64,000 bases of DNA from CAWEFA01 sp963808135 (GTDB lineage: Bacteria > Bacteroidota > Bacteroidia > Bacteroidales > DTGW01). The number at the start of each line of letters is the position of its first letter. Within the stretch, counting starts at the first letter, position 1. Shown in pieces: positions 55,770-63,486 of the stretch. A program made the position numbers and the translations under genes. The stretch lies in NCBI GenBank assembly GCA_963808135.1, contig CAWEFA010000143.1, forward strand, positions 1 through 64,000, given 5' to 3'. The notes under the pieces are model-generated. The model did no database searches, was not told the DNA's origin, and saw nothing but the letters and a program-made list of their open reading frames with translations.

Positions 55770-57002
55770 ATGAGTACTTTAATAATTCTTTTAGCACAAA
55801 CAAAAAGTGAAGCAACCTTAGAAATACTTTCTTTATTACTGGTTGCTGCAATCATTGGGTATATAACCGCATGGCTTTATTACAAGTCGGTTTACACGAG
55901 GCGCATTAAAGCCATTGAACACGAAATGCATGAATTGAAAAACCATATCGTTAACCTTAATGCGGACAAAAGCAAACTTTATAAAAGTTTTCGTGAAAAG
56001 GACAATGAAATGGAACATCTTATTCAGGAGGTTAATGCTCTTAAAGCGCTTCATGCAGAGGCTGTTCATGAAACAAACGATATGACATTAAAAAATACAA
56101 GAGCAGAACAATTGTTGTATGAAAAAGATGAAGCATTGGTTCATATTGCACAACGCAAGCATTTACTGGATTACAATAGTTTTGGAACAGCAACAGAGGC
56201 AGAAAAGGATGACCTGAAAATGATAAGTGGCATTGGTCCATTTATAGAAGAAAGGTTGCATGCATTGGATATTTATACATTTAAACAGATTAGCAAATTC
56301 ACTTCCCGTGATATTGATACGATCAATGATGCTATAGAGTATTTCTCAGGCAGGATTGAAAGGGACGAATGGGTTGTACAAGCCAGGGAACTTGTTCATA
56401 GTGAAGAAAAGAGGATGGAATTTCTGGAACGAATAAGGGCGAGAAAAGCACACATTTACTTCGATAGAATAGGAATTGCCAACAAAGACGAAGCGGATGA
56501 CTTAACTATAATTAGCGGCATCGGTGGGTGGATTCAGGCAAAGCTCAATGTGTTGGATATTTATACTTTTCGACAAATCAGTAATTTTACTGAAGAGGAT
56601 GTTCATACCGTTACTGAAGCTATTGAATACTTCCCCGGCAGAATTGAAAGAGATGAATGGATACTTCAGTCCAAAGAACTTGTTCGCATCGCAGGTAAAA
56701 AGTCTGAACTGATTAAGCGGATTATGGAAAGAAAGGGAAGGATTTACTATGACAGGTTAGGAGTTGCTCACAAACATCAGGCTAACAATCTAACCCTGAT
56801 TAAAGGAATTGGCTTATGGATTGAAGAAAGGCTCAACATGCTCGAAATATATACTTTTGAACAAATAAGTAAGCTTACACCAGAAGATGCGGAAACTATC
56901 ACGGAAATTTTAGAAATTTCTCCAGGTCGTATCGATAGGGATAATTGGGTTGGCCAGGCTCGTGAACTAGCAAAGAAAAAGTTATATCATGTGATGAATT
57001 AA
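55770..57002 (+). CDS. Membrane-anchored coiled-coil protein with three helix-hairpin-helix-like repeats
   Basis: The 410-residue product has an N-terminal membrane segment (TLEILSLLLVAAIIGYITAW) and a coiled coil (about 40-125). Three repeats of roughly 85-90 residues follow, centred near residues 165, 255 and 345. Each starts DDLKMISGIGPFIEERLHAL, DDLTIISGIGGWIQAKLNVL or NNLTLIKGIGLWIEERLNML. Each continues DIYTFKQISKFT or close variants, with a GRIERDEWV segment. The GIG hairpin is the helix-hairpin-helix DNA-binding motif. A membrane protein with three copies could tether DNA or another polymer, but a purely structural role is possible. Its stop codon overlaps the target duplication of the adjacent MITE. 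Confidence 0.8.
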   Translation: MSTLIILLAQTKSEATLEILSLLLVAAIIGYITAWLYYKSVYTRRIKAIEHEMHELKNHIVNLNADKSKLYKSFREKDNEMEHLIQEVNALKALHAEAVHETNDMTLKNTRAEQLLYEKDEALVHIAQRKHLLDYNSFGTATEAEKDDLKMISGIGPFIEERLHALDIYTFKQISKFTSRDIDTINDAIEYFSGRIERDEWVVQARELVHSEEKRMEFLERIRARKAHIYFDRIGIANKDEADDLTIISGIGGWIQAKLNVLDIYTFRQISNFTEEDVHTVTEAIEYFPGRIERDEWILQSKELVRIAGKKSELIKRIMERKGRIYYDRLGVAHKHQANNLTLIKGIGLWIEERLNMLEIYTFEQISKLTPEDAETITEILEISPGRIDRDNWVGQARELAKKKLYHVMN

Positions 57003-57004
57003 GT

Positions 57005-57199
57005 AACGTGAGTTCGATATAATATATGTGTAAATTTCATATAATCAAGAACAAAGCAAGTCCCCCTTTGAAAAGGGGGCAGGGGGATTGATATTTTTTG
57101 GCAATTTAGCAAATAAGAATCCAATCCCCCTACCCCCTTCGCCAAGGTGGAATAACGCAACAGTCATATTTTAAATATCTTATACATCGAACTCACGTT
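57005..57199. mobile_element. MITE-like element with 14-bp terminal inverted repeats
   Basis: The ends AACGTGAGTTCGAT (57005-57018) and ATCGAACTCACGTT (57186-57199) are perfect inverted repeats. Both sides carry AAGT (57001-57004 and 57200-57203), consistent with a 4-bp target duplication. Inside are two inverted GC-rich words, AGGGGGCAGGGGGATT and AATCCCCCTACCCCCTT. No ORF is present, so it must be mobilised in trans. It occupies most of the 314-bp gap 57003-57316. Confidence 0.75.
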
Positions 57200-57316
57200 A
57201 AGTATGTAATAAATAAATATTTCAAAATCTCATGTTTTTAGTTTTTAGAAGACACCCAAGTTAGCCTGTCTATCGCTGGCAGGTTCTCACGGCGTCGATT
57301 ATTGAATTCAAAAATT

Positions 57317-57790
57317 ATGAAACTAACCACAGGATTCTCCGACAGTTACAAAGAAGAAATTGTAACTTTTCTCAACACGCTGTTAGCTGATGAGTACGCG
57401 CTTTATACCAAAACCCGGAATGCGCACTGGAACATTAATGGGCCAAATTTCCACGAACTGCATAATTTTTTTGAAAACCAGTATTTAGAGTTAGATGTAA
57501 TAATTGATGATATTGCTGAACGGGTACGTTCATTCGGGCATTTTGCTTTAGGTTCCCTTAAGGAATTCCTTACTGTTACACATATTGACAAAGAAAGCCA
57601 CGACTTTAGTAATCCAAAGCAAATTATCCAAACTCTGGTTAACGACCACGAAACAATTATTCGAATTATTCGAAATGACATCACTCCTGTTACCAGCAAA
57701 TACAATGAACTTGGAACAACTAATTTTTTATCAGGTTTAACGGGGCATCACGAAAAAATGGCCTCGATGCTTAAAACACTTCTATCTTAA
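57317..57790 (+). CDS. dps: Dps/ferritin-like DNA-protection protein
   Basis: From the ATG at 57317 (a TTG at 57302 is less likely) the product has 157 residues, the normal Dps length. The ferroxidase and dimer-interface signature is NAHWNINGPNFHELHNFFEN, followed by QYLELDVIIDDIAERVRSFG. That includes the conserved His of HWN and the acidic residues of the second helix. Dps forms a 12-subunit shell that stores iron using peroxide and protects DNA under stress. It is monocistronic and lies just behind the MITE-like element. No composite motif was found upstream. Confidence 0.9.
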   Translation: MKLTTGFSDSYKEEIVTFLNTLLADEYALYTKTRNAHWNINGPNFHELHNFFENQYLELDVIIDDIAERVRSFGHFALGSLKEFLTVTHIDKESHDFSNPKQIIQTLVNDHETIIRIIRNDITPVTSKYNELGTTNFLSGLTGHHEKMASMLKTLLS

Positions 57791-57823
57791 ACTGATTTTT
57801 TTAGCTGTCAAACTTAATTAGAA

Positions 57824-58330
57824 ATGCAAACTATTAAAATGACATTAATTGTATTTTTCACGCTTGCTGCTTTTGCTTGTAATAACCAACAAAGTAAAAA
57901 GCCGGAAGTTGGCGCCTCAGCAGTCAGAATATCGTCATCTAAAAAATCCAATATAAAAAAAATAAACAAAACTGAACAAAAAGAATTAAAGCCATGTGAA
58001 TGCTTGGCAAAAGAGATTTTAACAACTTCTCCACGCTATAAGCAACTAACAGAAGGTCTTTATAAAGCGGTAATAAAAAATGGAGGACAATTCTTTGGAA
58101 TTAGTTTGGAAGGAAGCCCAAATCCACGACAAGATAAGGCATGGAGCTATTCCAAAACCTATAATTTTACGGTTTACGAAATGTATACGGACAGGCAGTT
58201 AAATACTGCCCGCTTTTCATTCAACCCAAATAAAAAACAGCTATATGAATATGATGCAGTTCACGACCAACTTAAACCGATAGAATTTGACAGGAACTTA
58301 TTATTAAAATTTGAAACGCTTTGCAAATGA
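57824..58330 (+). CDS. Lipoprotein of unknown function
   Basis: The 168-residue product has a lipoprotein signal ending AAFAC (lipobox AFAC), then a lysine-rich linker and a folded domain from about residue 60. That domain has KPCECLAKEILTTSPRYKQL, KAVIKNGGQFFGISLEGSPN, YEMYTDRQLNTARFSFNPNK and YEYDAVHDQLKPIEFDRNLL. It is periplasm-facing and lipid-anchored. I do not recognise the family. It lies 33 bp after Dps and may share its transcript. Confidence 0.65.
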   Translation: MQTIKMTLIVFFTLAAFACNNQQSKKPEVGASAVRISSSKKSNIKKINKTEQKELKPCECLAKEILTTSPRYKQLTEGLYKAVIKNGGQFFGISLEGSPNPRQDKAWSYSKTYNFTVYEMYTDRQLNTARFSFNPNKKQLYEYDAVHDQLKPIEFDRNLLLKFETLCK

Positions 58331-58349
58331 GTAGAAAAAACAGGCAAAT

Positions 58350-58475
58350 AGACTGTAGGCTATTAGGCTATAGAAAAGTTTCTTAAGATATTATACTATT
58401 CTGTGATTAATAAAACTGGTGTTCAAAATGATTTGCATTTTTCTAAATTTCTAAAAGTCTATAGTCTAAACAACC
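58350..58475 (+). repeat. Intergenic inverted-repeat element, copy 2
   Basis: GACTGTAGGCTATTAGGCTA (58350-58369) is complementary in part to the downstream CTAAAAGTCTATAGTCTAAA and CAACCTAAG words. It has the same word set as 55096-55215. It could form a long hairpin before the universal stress gene. Confidence 0.5.
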
Positions 58476-58523
58476 TAAGTAGTTACTTAGATAAAAAATA
58501 CAACTAACATAAAAACAAATAAA

Positions 58524-58991
58524 ATGAAAAAAGTATTGATTGCACTGGATTATAATCCAACCGCACAAAAAGTAGCAGAAACAGGTTTTTCATTAGCCAA
58601 AACTATGGGTGCTGAAGTTACATTGTTGCATGTAATAACAGATCCGGTGTATTATTCTTCAACGGAATATTCCCCAATAATGGGGTTTACCGGCTTCATG
58701 GATACAGGCCCATTGCAATTAGATAGTGTCGATGGGTTGAAAAAGGCATCGCAACATTTTCTTGATAAAGCAAAACACCACCTTGGCGATAAAAACATTA
58801 AAACCCTGGTAAAAGAAGGCGATTTTGCCGAATCAATTTTAAAGGCTGCAAAAGACTTGCATGTAGATATTATTGTTATGGGTTCTCACAGTCGGAGGTG
58901 GCTGGATGAAATACTAATGGGAAGTGTAACGGAAAAAGTTTTACATCATACTTCTATACCACTATTCATTATTCCGACTAAAAAAACATAA
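58524..58991 (+). CDS. Universal stress protein (single domain)
   Basis: The 155-residue product has the UspA fold: KVLIALDYNPTAQKVAETGF, VTLLHVITDPVYYSS and IIVMGSHSRRWLDEILMGSV. The next segment TEKVLHHTSIPLFII completes the ATP-binding GxxG-like signature in the form MGSHSRRWLDEILMGSVTEK. The protein is cytoplasmic. Usp proteins are induced by starvation and envelope or oxidative stress. A two-domain Usp gene follows 58 bp later, and acetate kinase-like genes come next, suggesting a link to acetyl-phosphate or energy stress. Confidence 0.9.
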   Translation: MKKVLIALDYNPTAQKVAETGFSLAKTMGAEVTLLHVITDPVYYSSTEYSPIMGFTGFMDTGPLQLDSVDGLKKASQHFLDKAKHHLGDKNIKTLVKEGDFAESILKAAKDLHVDIIVMGSHSRRWLDEILMGSVTEKVLHHTSIPLFIIPTKKT

Positions 58992-59049
58992 CTAATTTGA
59001 AAAGACATAAAAACTAAAGTATTCCTTATTACGAATAAATTGATAACTT

Positions 59050-59919
59050 ATGAAGACAATTATTGTTCCCCTCGATTTTTCAGATGAGTCATTAACCGGA
59101 TTGAATTTTTCTTTAATGCTTGCAAATAAAACCGATGCGAATATACAAATGGTTCATGTTATTGGGAAGAATGACAATATTAACAATGAACTGCTGGGAA
59201 AGGAGCATCAACAGACAAAAATGAAATTTGATGATATAGTTCAAAGGTACAAAGAGAAAAAAAAATTAAATTTCGACTTGAGTTATACAATTAAAGAAGG
59301 TAAAATATTTAAGGAAATAACAGATTTGGCAGATAAGTATGATGACGCCCTGATAGTGCTTTCAACCCATGGGGAATCGGGCTTTGAAGAATTGTTCATT
59401 GGAGGTAATGCTTACAAAATAACCTCTCATTCGAAGGTTCCGGTTATTACTGTCAGAAGGAGTAAAACACCTTCAAATATTGATAAAATTATATTGCCCA
59501 TGGATATTACTTTTCAGACAAGGGAAAAGGTTCCGTATACGGTTAAGTTGGCAAAGCTATTTAATTCAGAAATTCACCTGCTTACCGTAAGACGCTCAGA
59601 ATACAAGAGTATTGAGAAAAAACTTCATCAGTATGCCAAACAGGTGGCTTTTTACATTAAAGCCCACAAAATTCCTTGCATAGTCAAACATCTGAAAGGC
59701 GACAACCTCACTGATATAACTCTTGATTATTCACGCTCAGTAAATGCTGACCTGATATCAATAATGACGGAGCAGGAGAAGAGTGTTTCCAATTTGCTGT
59801 TGGGCAGCTATGCCCACCAAATGATAAACAAATCTTATATTCCTATATTATCATTTCCTACATATCAAATACGTGTAGTAACAGACGATATCTGGTCTTT
59901 AGGTGAGTTTAATGCCTGA
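59050..59919 (+). CDS. Two-domain universal stress protein
   Basis: The 289-residue product has two UspA domains. Domain 1 (about 1-140) has TIIVPLDFSDESLTGLNFSL and IVLSTHGESGFEELFIGGNA. Domain 2 (about 148-280) has KIILPMDITFQTREKVPYTV and ISIMTEQEKSVSNLLLGSYA. The GxxG(9)G/S ATP-binding signature is recognisable in domain 1 and weaker in domain 2. Many Bacteroidota tandem Usps have one ATP-binding and one degenerate half. It is cytoplasmic and probably co-transcribed with 58524-58991. Confidence 0.9.
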   Translation: MKTIIVPLDFSDESLTGLNFSLMLANKTDANIQMVHVIGKNDNINNELLGKEHQQTKMKFDDIVQRYKEKKKLNFDLSYTIKEGKIFKEITDLADKYDDALIVLSTHGESGFEELFIGGNAYKITSHSKVPVITVRRSKTPSNIDKIILPMDITFQTREKVPYTVKLAKLFNSEIHLLTVRRSEYKSIEKKLHQYAKQVAFYIKAHKIPCIVKHLKGDNLTDITLDYSRSVNADLISIMTEQEKSVSNLLLGSYAHQMINKSYIPILSFPTYQIRVVTDDIWSLGEFNA

Positions 59920-60024
59920 TATTCCTTTTGGATTGGAAGAAAAAGTGATGACAAGGACATATGGAGAGACAGAGCTAAAATACATTTATTCTTATCTTGA
60001 ATTGTATAATACTTTCTGTAACCA

Positions 60025-60058
60025 TTTGAAGTATTTTTATTAAAATAACTTAACTTTG
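60025..60058 (+). promoter_or_regulatory. Candidate promoter for the acetate kinase-like genes
   Basis: TTTG (60025-60028) and TAACTTTG (60051-60058) are separated by 22 bp, slightly longer than usual. The start codon is at 60146. The -7 box matches the consensus exactly. Confidence 0.45.
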
Positions 60059-60145
60059 ATTGAGTGTTTTAAAGAAATAATAAAATAATGAAAAATTCAC
60101 TTTTTTTCATACTATGATTACTTATAGTAAATATAGGATTTAGCT

Positions 60146-61363
60146 ATGAACATATTGGTTTTTAACTGCGGGAGTTCATCAGTATCTTACAAAGTTTTTG
60201 GAATTGATGATAAAAAGAATATTGAAGTTATCATCGTGGGTAAAGCACATAGGGTAGGAGTAAAAGGCAGTGAACCTTCATTTGTGGAGCATAAGTATAA
60301 AGAAAGGATTCAAAAAGATGTAGTGCCAATAACCAATTACAGGCAGGCTGCAAAGCTAATATTAAAGTTCATTAAAGAAAATAATATTATAATAGATTGT
60401 ATAGGCAACAGATTTGCTCATGGTGGGACTTATTTTCAAAAATCTGCTATTGTTAATGAAGAGAACCTGAGAAAACTCGAATTATGTATGCCGCTTGCAC
60501 CTCTTCATAACCCTATTGCCCTGAGTGTGATTTTTGAATCAAGGAAAGTTTTTCCTGATATCCGGCAATATGTTGTTTTTGATTCTGCATTTCATTCGTC
60601 TATTCCGGATTTTGCTTACACTTATGCGCTGCCGAAGCATATAGCGGAAAAATACAATTATCGAAAATATGGTTTTCATGGACTTTCTTATTTATATGTT
60701 ATTAAAACTGTATCTGAATTTTTGGAAACACCGGCTGAAAAACTGAAAATCGTTGCATGCCACCTCGGAACGGGCGGTTCAAGTGTGGTGGCAGTTAAAA
60801 ATGGTTGTTCTGTTGACACTTCTATGGGCTTTTCTCCTTTATCCGGGCTTATGATGAGTACGCGAAGCGGGGATATTGACCCGATGATTATGATATATCT
60901 GATGGTTTATTATGGTTACAGGAATGATGATTTGTTGAATTTACTCAATAAAAAAAGCGGCCTGCTCGGTGTTTCCGGATTTTCAAGCGATATAAGAGAC
61001 ATCATAGAAAGGATTTCCAAAGAAAAAAAGGCGGGGCTTGCTTTCAATATGTATATACAGCGGTTAAAAAAATTTATAGGAAGTTATGTTATTGCCGCGT
61101 TAGGAGGGCTTGATGTTTTAATATTTACGGATGATATAGGCATAAAGAATCCGCTTGTCAGGGAAAAAGTATGTGATGACATGGAATGGTGTGGAATTGC
61201 GCTAAACAAAGAAAAGAATATAAATTATGGTATGAAAAAACCGGAACTACTGAATTCAAGTAATTCAAAAGTTCGTATTATTGCTATACCAACAGATGAG
61301 GAAATTGTTATGGTGTGGGAAGGTATTAAATTATTAAATGAAGAAAAAAATGTTGCTTTTTGA
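60146..61363 (+). CDS. ackA: Acetate kinase-like enzyme
   Basis: A 405-residue protein of the acetate/propionate kinase family (ASKHA fold), normal in length. NILVFNCGSSSVSYKVF carries the nucleotide-binding Asn and serines, GNRFAHGG the conserved Arg and His, and VVFDSAFH the catalytic Asp. YGFHGLSYLYV and HLGTGGSSVVAVKNG follow, then TRSGDIDP with its Arg and IPTDEE with its Glu. Two family words are altered: HLGNG reads HLGTG, and the GENS-like phosphate loop reads FTDDIGIKNPLVRE. Activity is likely, though substrate preference may differ. The enzyme interconverts acetyl phosphate and ADP with acetate and ATP. The next gene starts inside its 3' end (26-bp overlap). Confidence 0.85.
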   Translation: MNILVFNCGSSSVSYKVFGIDDKKNIEVIIVGKAHRVGVKGSEPSFVEHKYKERIQKDVVPITNYRQAAKLILKFIKENNIIIDCIGNRFAHGGTYFQKSAIVNEENLRKLELCMPLAPLHNPIALSVIFESRKVFPDIRQYVVFDSAFHSSIPDFAYTYALPKHIAEKYNYRKYGFHGLSYLYVIKTVSEFLETPAEKLKIVACHLGTGGSSVVAVKNGCSVDTSMGFSPLSGLMMSTRSGDIDPMIMIYLMVYYGYRNDDLLNLLNKKSGLLGVSGFSSDIRDIIERISKEKKAGLAFNMYIQRLKKFIGSYVIAALGGLDVLIFTDDIGIKNPLVREKVCDDMEWCGIALNKEKNINYGMKKPELLNSSNSKVRIIAIPTDEEIVMVWEGIKLLNEEKNVAF

Positions 61364-62396
61364 CCCAGAATTGCCATACCTGAAATGGCACAGGATGAAC
61401 AATGGGAAAACCGATGAGGGTAAATGCATTTTTGAAAAAAAATGTTTGGATACTGTGAGTGAAAAACTTGGAGATATTAAAGATGTGAGAAAAATAGGGT
61501 ATATATTATATCATGGAGGCGAAGAAATTAAATCGCAAGTGAGCCGTTTGACGGAAAAAAATATTTTTGATTTTGAAAAGTGCATTAAATACAACCCTGA
61601 GCTTAATGATATAACCTTTAAAACAGCAAAATACTGGATGAAGAAAATCCCCGAAGCGGAGCATTTTTTGTTTTGTGATACTGCATTTTTTTTGAAGCTT
61701 CCTCAGGAAGCATCCACTTATGCCATTCCATATGAACTCAGCAGGAAAGGTGTAAAAAGATATGGAGGATACGGCCTGCTTCACCAGTGGGTTTATAATA
61801 AAACAGGACTACTTAATAATTTTGGCAAACACAGATCGATAAGCGTTTATCTGGGAAATAACACAAACATAGCTGCCATAAGAAACCATAAGCCTCTGGA
61901 TACAAGCATGGGTTTTACCCACATTGAAGGAATAATGTCATCCGGAGGTTGCGGCGATATAGACCCTACAATAATATTTCAGCTTAATAATTCGGGTTTG
62001 GCGCTTAATGAAATTAACAAGCTGCTTAGTCAGGAAAGCGGATTCTCAGCATTTCTGGGTAAAAATGCCAGTTTTCTTGATGTTATTAATAACAATGACA
62101 AAGGAAAGGCAGCGGATGTAAAAGAAGTTTTCAGCTATAGTATAATAAAATACATTGGGGCTTATTTTGCTGAACTCGGAGGTGTGGATGCCATAGTTTT
62201 TTTAAGCGAAAATATTGGGGCTGTCGGCGACTTTATTCTGAAAATAATAGAAAAACTCCAGTTTTTAGGGGTAAAATGTAAATTGAAAGAGGAGGGCCAG
62301 GATGATTTTTTTCAAATATCAGAACTAAATTCAGAAATAAAAGTCTATTGTTATAATTACAATAAGTGGAATATTTTAAATCAAAATATTTTATAA
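61338..62396 (+). CDS. Degenerate acetate kinase paralogue (probable pseudoenzyme)
   Basis: The 352-residue product aligns over its length with the preceding kinase but has lost its catalytic motifs. The NxGSSS start is replaced by LLFDPELPYLKWHRM. The RFAHGG word reads LYHGGEE, the FDSAFH word reads FCDTAFF, and YGFHGLS reads YGGYGLLHQWV. HLGTGGS reads YLGNNTN, and TRSGDIDP reads SGGCGDIDP. The fold-defining glycine words (ELGGVDAIVFLSENIGAVGD) remain. It cannot be an ordinary acetate kinase. A regulatory or dimer partner of the upstream enzyme is my preferred inference, given the overlapping start at 61338. A second in-frame ATG at 61350 is possible. Confidence 0.75.
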   Translation: MKKKMLLFDPELPYLKWHRMNNGKTDEGKCIFEKKCLDTVSEKLGDIKDVRKIGYILYHGGEEIKSQVSRLTEKNIFDFEKCIKYNPELNDITFKTAKYWMKKIPEAEHFLFCDTAFFLKLPQEASTYAIPYELSRKGVKRYGGYGLLHQWVYNKTGLLNNFGKHRSISVYLGNNTNIAAIRNHKPLDTSMGFTHIEGIMSSGGCGDIDPTIIFQLNNSGLALNEINKLLSQESGFSAFLGKNASFLDVINNNDKGKAADVKEVFSYSIIKYIGAYFAELGGVDAIVFLSENIGAVGDFILKIIEKLQFLGVKCKLKEEGQDDFFQISELNSEIKVYCYNYNKWNILNQNIL

Positions 62397-62402
62397 AAGG
62401 AG
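62396..62402 (+). promoter_or_regulatory. Strong Shine-Dalgarno sequence before the FolE2-like gene
   Basis: AAAGGAG ends nine bases before the ATG at 62411. Such strong SD sequences are uncommon in Bacteroidota and fix this start rather than the in-frame ATG at 62366. Confidence 0.7.
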
Positions 62403-62410
62403 AAAATAAA

Positions 62411-63202
62411 ATGAAAAAAGAAAAAGTATTTTTAGAAGATGTGGGATTAAAAGACCTTCCATTTCCGATGAAGGTAATCTCGAAAGTTAACATTGATGGC
62501 CAGCCTACGATTGCGAACATTTCCATTAATGCGCGTATCATGCAGGGGTTTGAAGCAGAATGGATAGATAAATTCATTAAAATTCTGCATTCTCACAGGG
62601 AAAAAATAGGAACTAAAACATTAGCCGCGAATATTCAGGATTATCTTAAAGAATTGAACGCATCAATGGTTGTTATTGATTTCAATTATCCATTTTTTAT
62701 TGAAAAGACAACTCCTGTTTCAAAAGAAAAATGTCTTGTCAGATACATGTGTACATACAGTGCAAAAGCATCTGTTTCTACAGAAAAACCGAAAATAATT
62801 TTTAAAATATCTGTGCCGGCACTTACTACATATCCACTTTCAGATGAGGCACATAAAGGAGGTTTGTTTGCCCAATTAAGTATTGTAAATATTGAAATAG
62901 AACCTAAAGACCAGATATTTCCTGAGGATATTGTAGATATGATAGATAAGCACGCGATAGCCCCGGTTTATTCATTTCTGACAAAAGAAGACCAAAGTTT
63001 TATTATTAATAAATTACATACAGAGTTAAAAACAAGTGTCGTTTTAACTGGTGAAATAAAAGATGAACTTGCGCACAACAGAGAAATAGAATGGTATAAA
63101 GTCAGTTGCGCTAACTTTGGAATGTTACATTCCTACACTACTTTAATAAGCACTGAAAAAAGCATGTGGATTCCGTTCAGCGGTACCGAAGACGAGATTT
63201 AG
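62411..63202 (+). CDS. FolE2/MptA-like GTP cyclohydrolase homologue, active-site signature altered
   Basis: From the ATG behind the strong Shine-Dalgarno the product has 263 residues, the size of FolE2. It keeps the order of family landmarks: KEKVFLEDVGLKDLPFPMKV, NISINARIMQGFEAEWIDKF where FolE2 has a KGIHMSR-type word, and the SVPALTTYPLSDEAHKGGLF segment. It ends WYKVSCANFGMLHSYTTLIS where FolE2 has NFESIHNHDA. The SLCPCSK cysteine pair that binds metal in FolE2 is replaced by TTYPLSD, and the NQRS word by KGGLF. Normal GTP cyclohydrolase activity is therefore doubtful. It lies 14 bp after the acetate kinase-like pair. Recognition is by eye and moderate. Confidence 0.55.
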   Translation: MKKEKVFLEDVGLKDLPFPMKVISKVNIDGQPTIANISINARIMQGFEAEWIDKFIKILHSHREKIGTKTLAANIQDYLKELNASMVVIDFNYPFFIEKTTPVSKEKCLVRYMCTYSAKASVSTEKPKIIFKISVPALTTYPLSDEAHKGGLFAQLSIVNIEIEPKDQIFPEDIVDMIDKHAIAPVYSFLTKEDQSFIINKLHTELKTSVVLTGEIKDELAHNREIEWYKVSCANFGMLHSYTTLISTEKSMWIPFSGTEDEI

Positions 63203-63486
63203 ATTTGTTTAATCTTGCTAACTGACTGCCCGATATTTGTTATCCGGTCTTTGGCGGGTTGAATAGTATAAATATTGATCCCAGATATTGCTGAAAGGTT
63301 TAAAAACGATTGGTCTTTATCGCAAGATTTCAAAATGGATTAATTTTATACGGCTGATGAAAAAAGATATATCGATTAATCGTTCTATAAAGCCTGATAA
63401 ATGCAATTCAATAAATGCATGTCTTTCTTAGACTATTATAAAATATGCGCAATTAAAAATAACTGTTATAATAGAAGGAGCTAAGT
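63203..63486 (+). other. 284-bp intergenic gap with no recognised gene
   Basis: AT-rich and lacking an ORF, strong hairpin or composite promoter core. It ends in the Shine-Dalgarno AGAAGGAG (63473-63480) of the pirin gene. Confidence 0.5.

Noticed and set aside
57302..57316. A TTG start adding five residues to Dps.
   Set aside because: ATG at 57317 gives the normal Dps length and needs no rare start codon.
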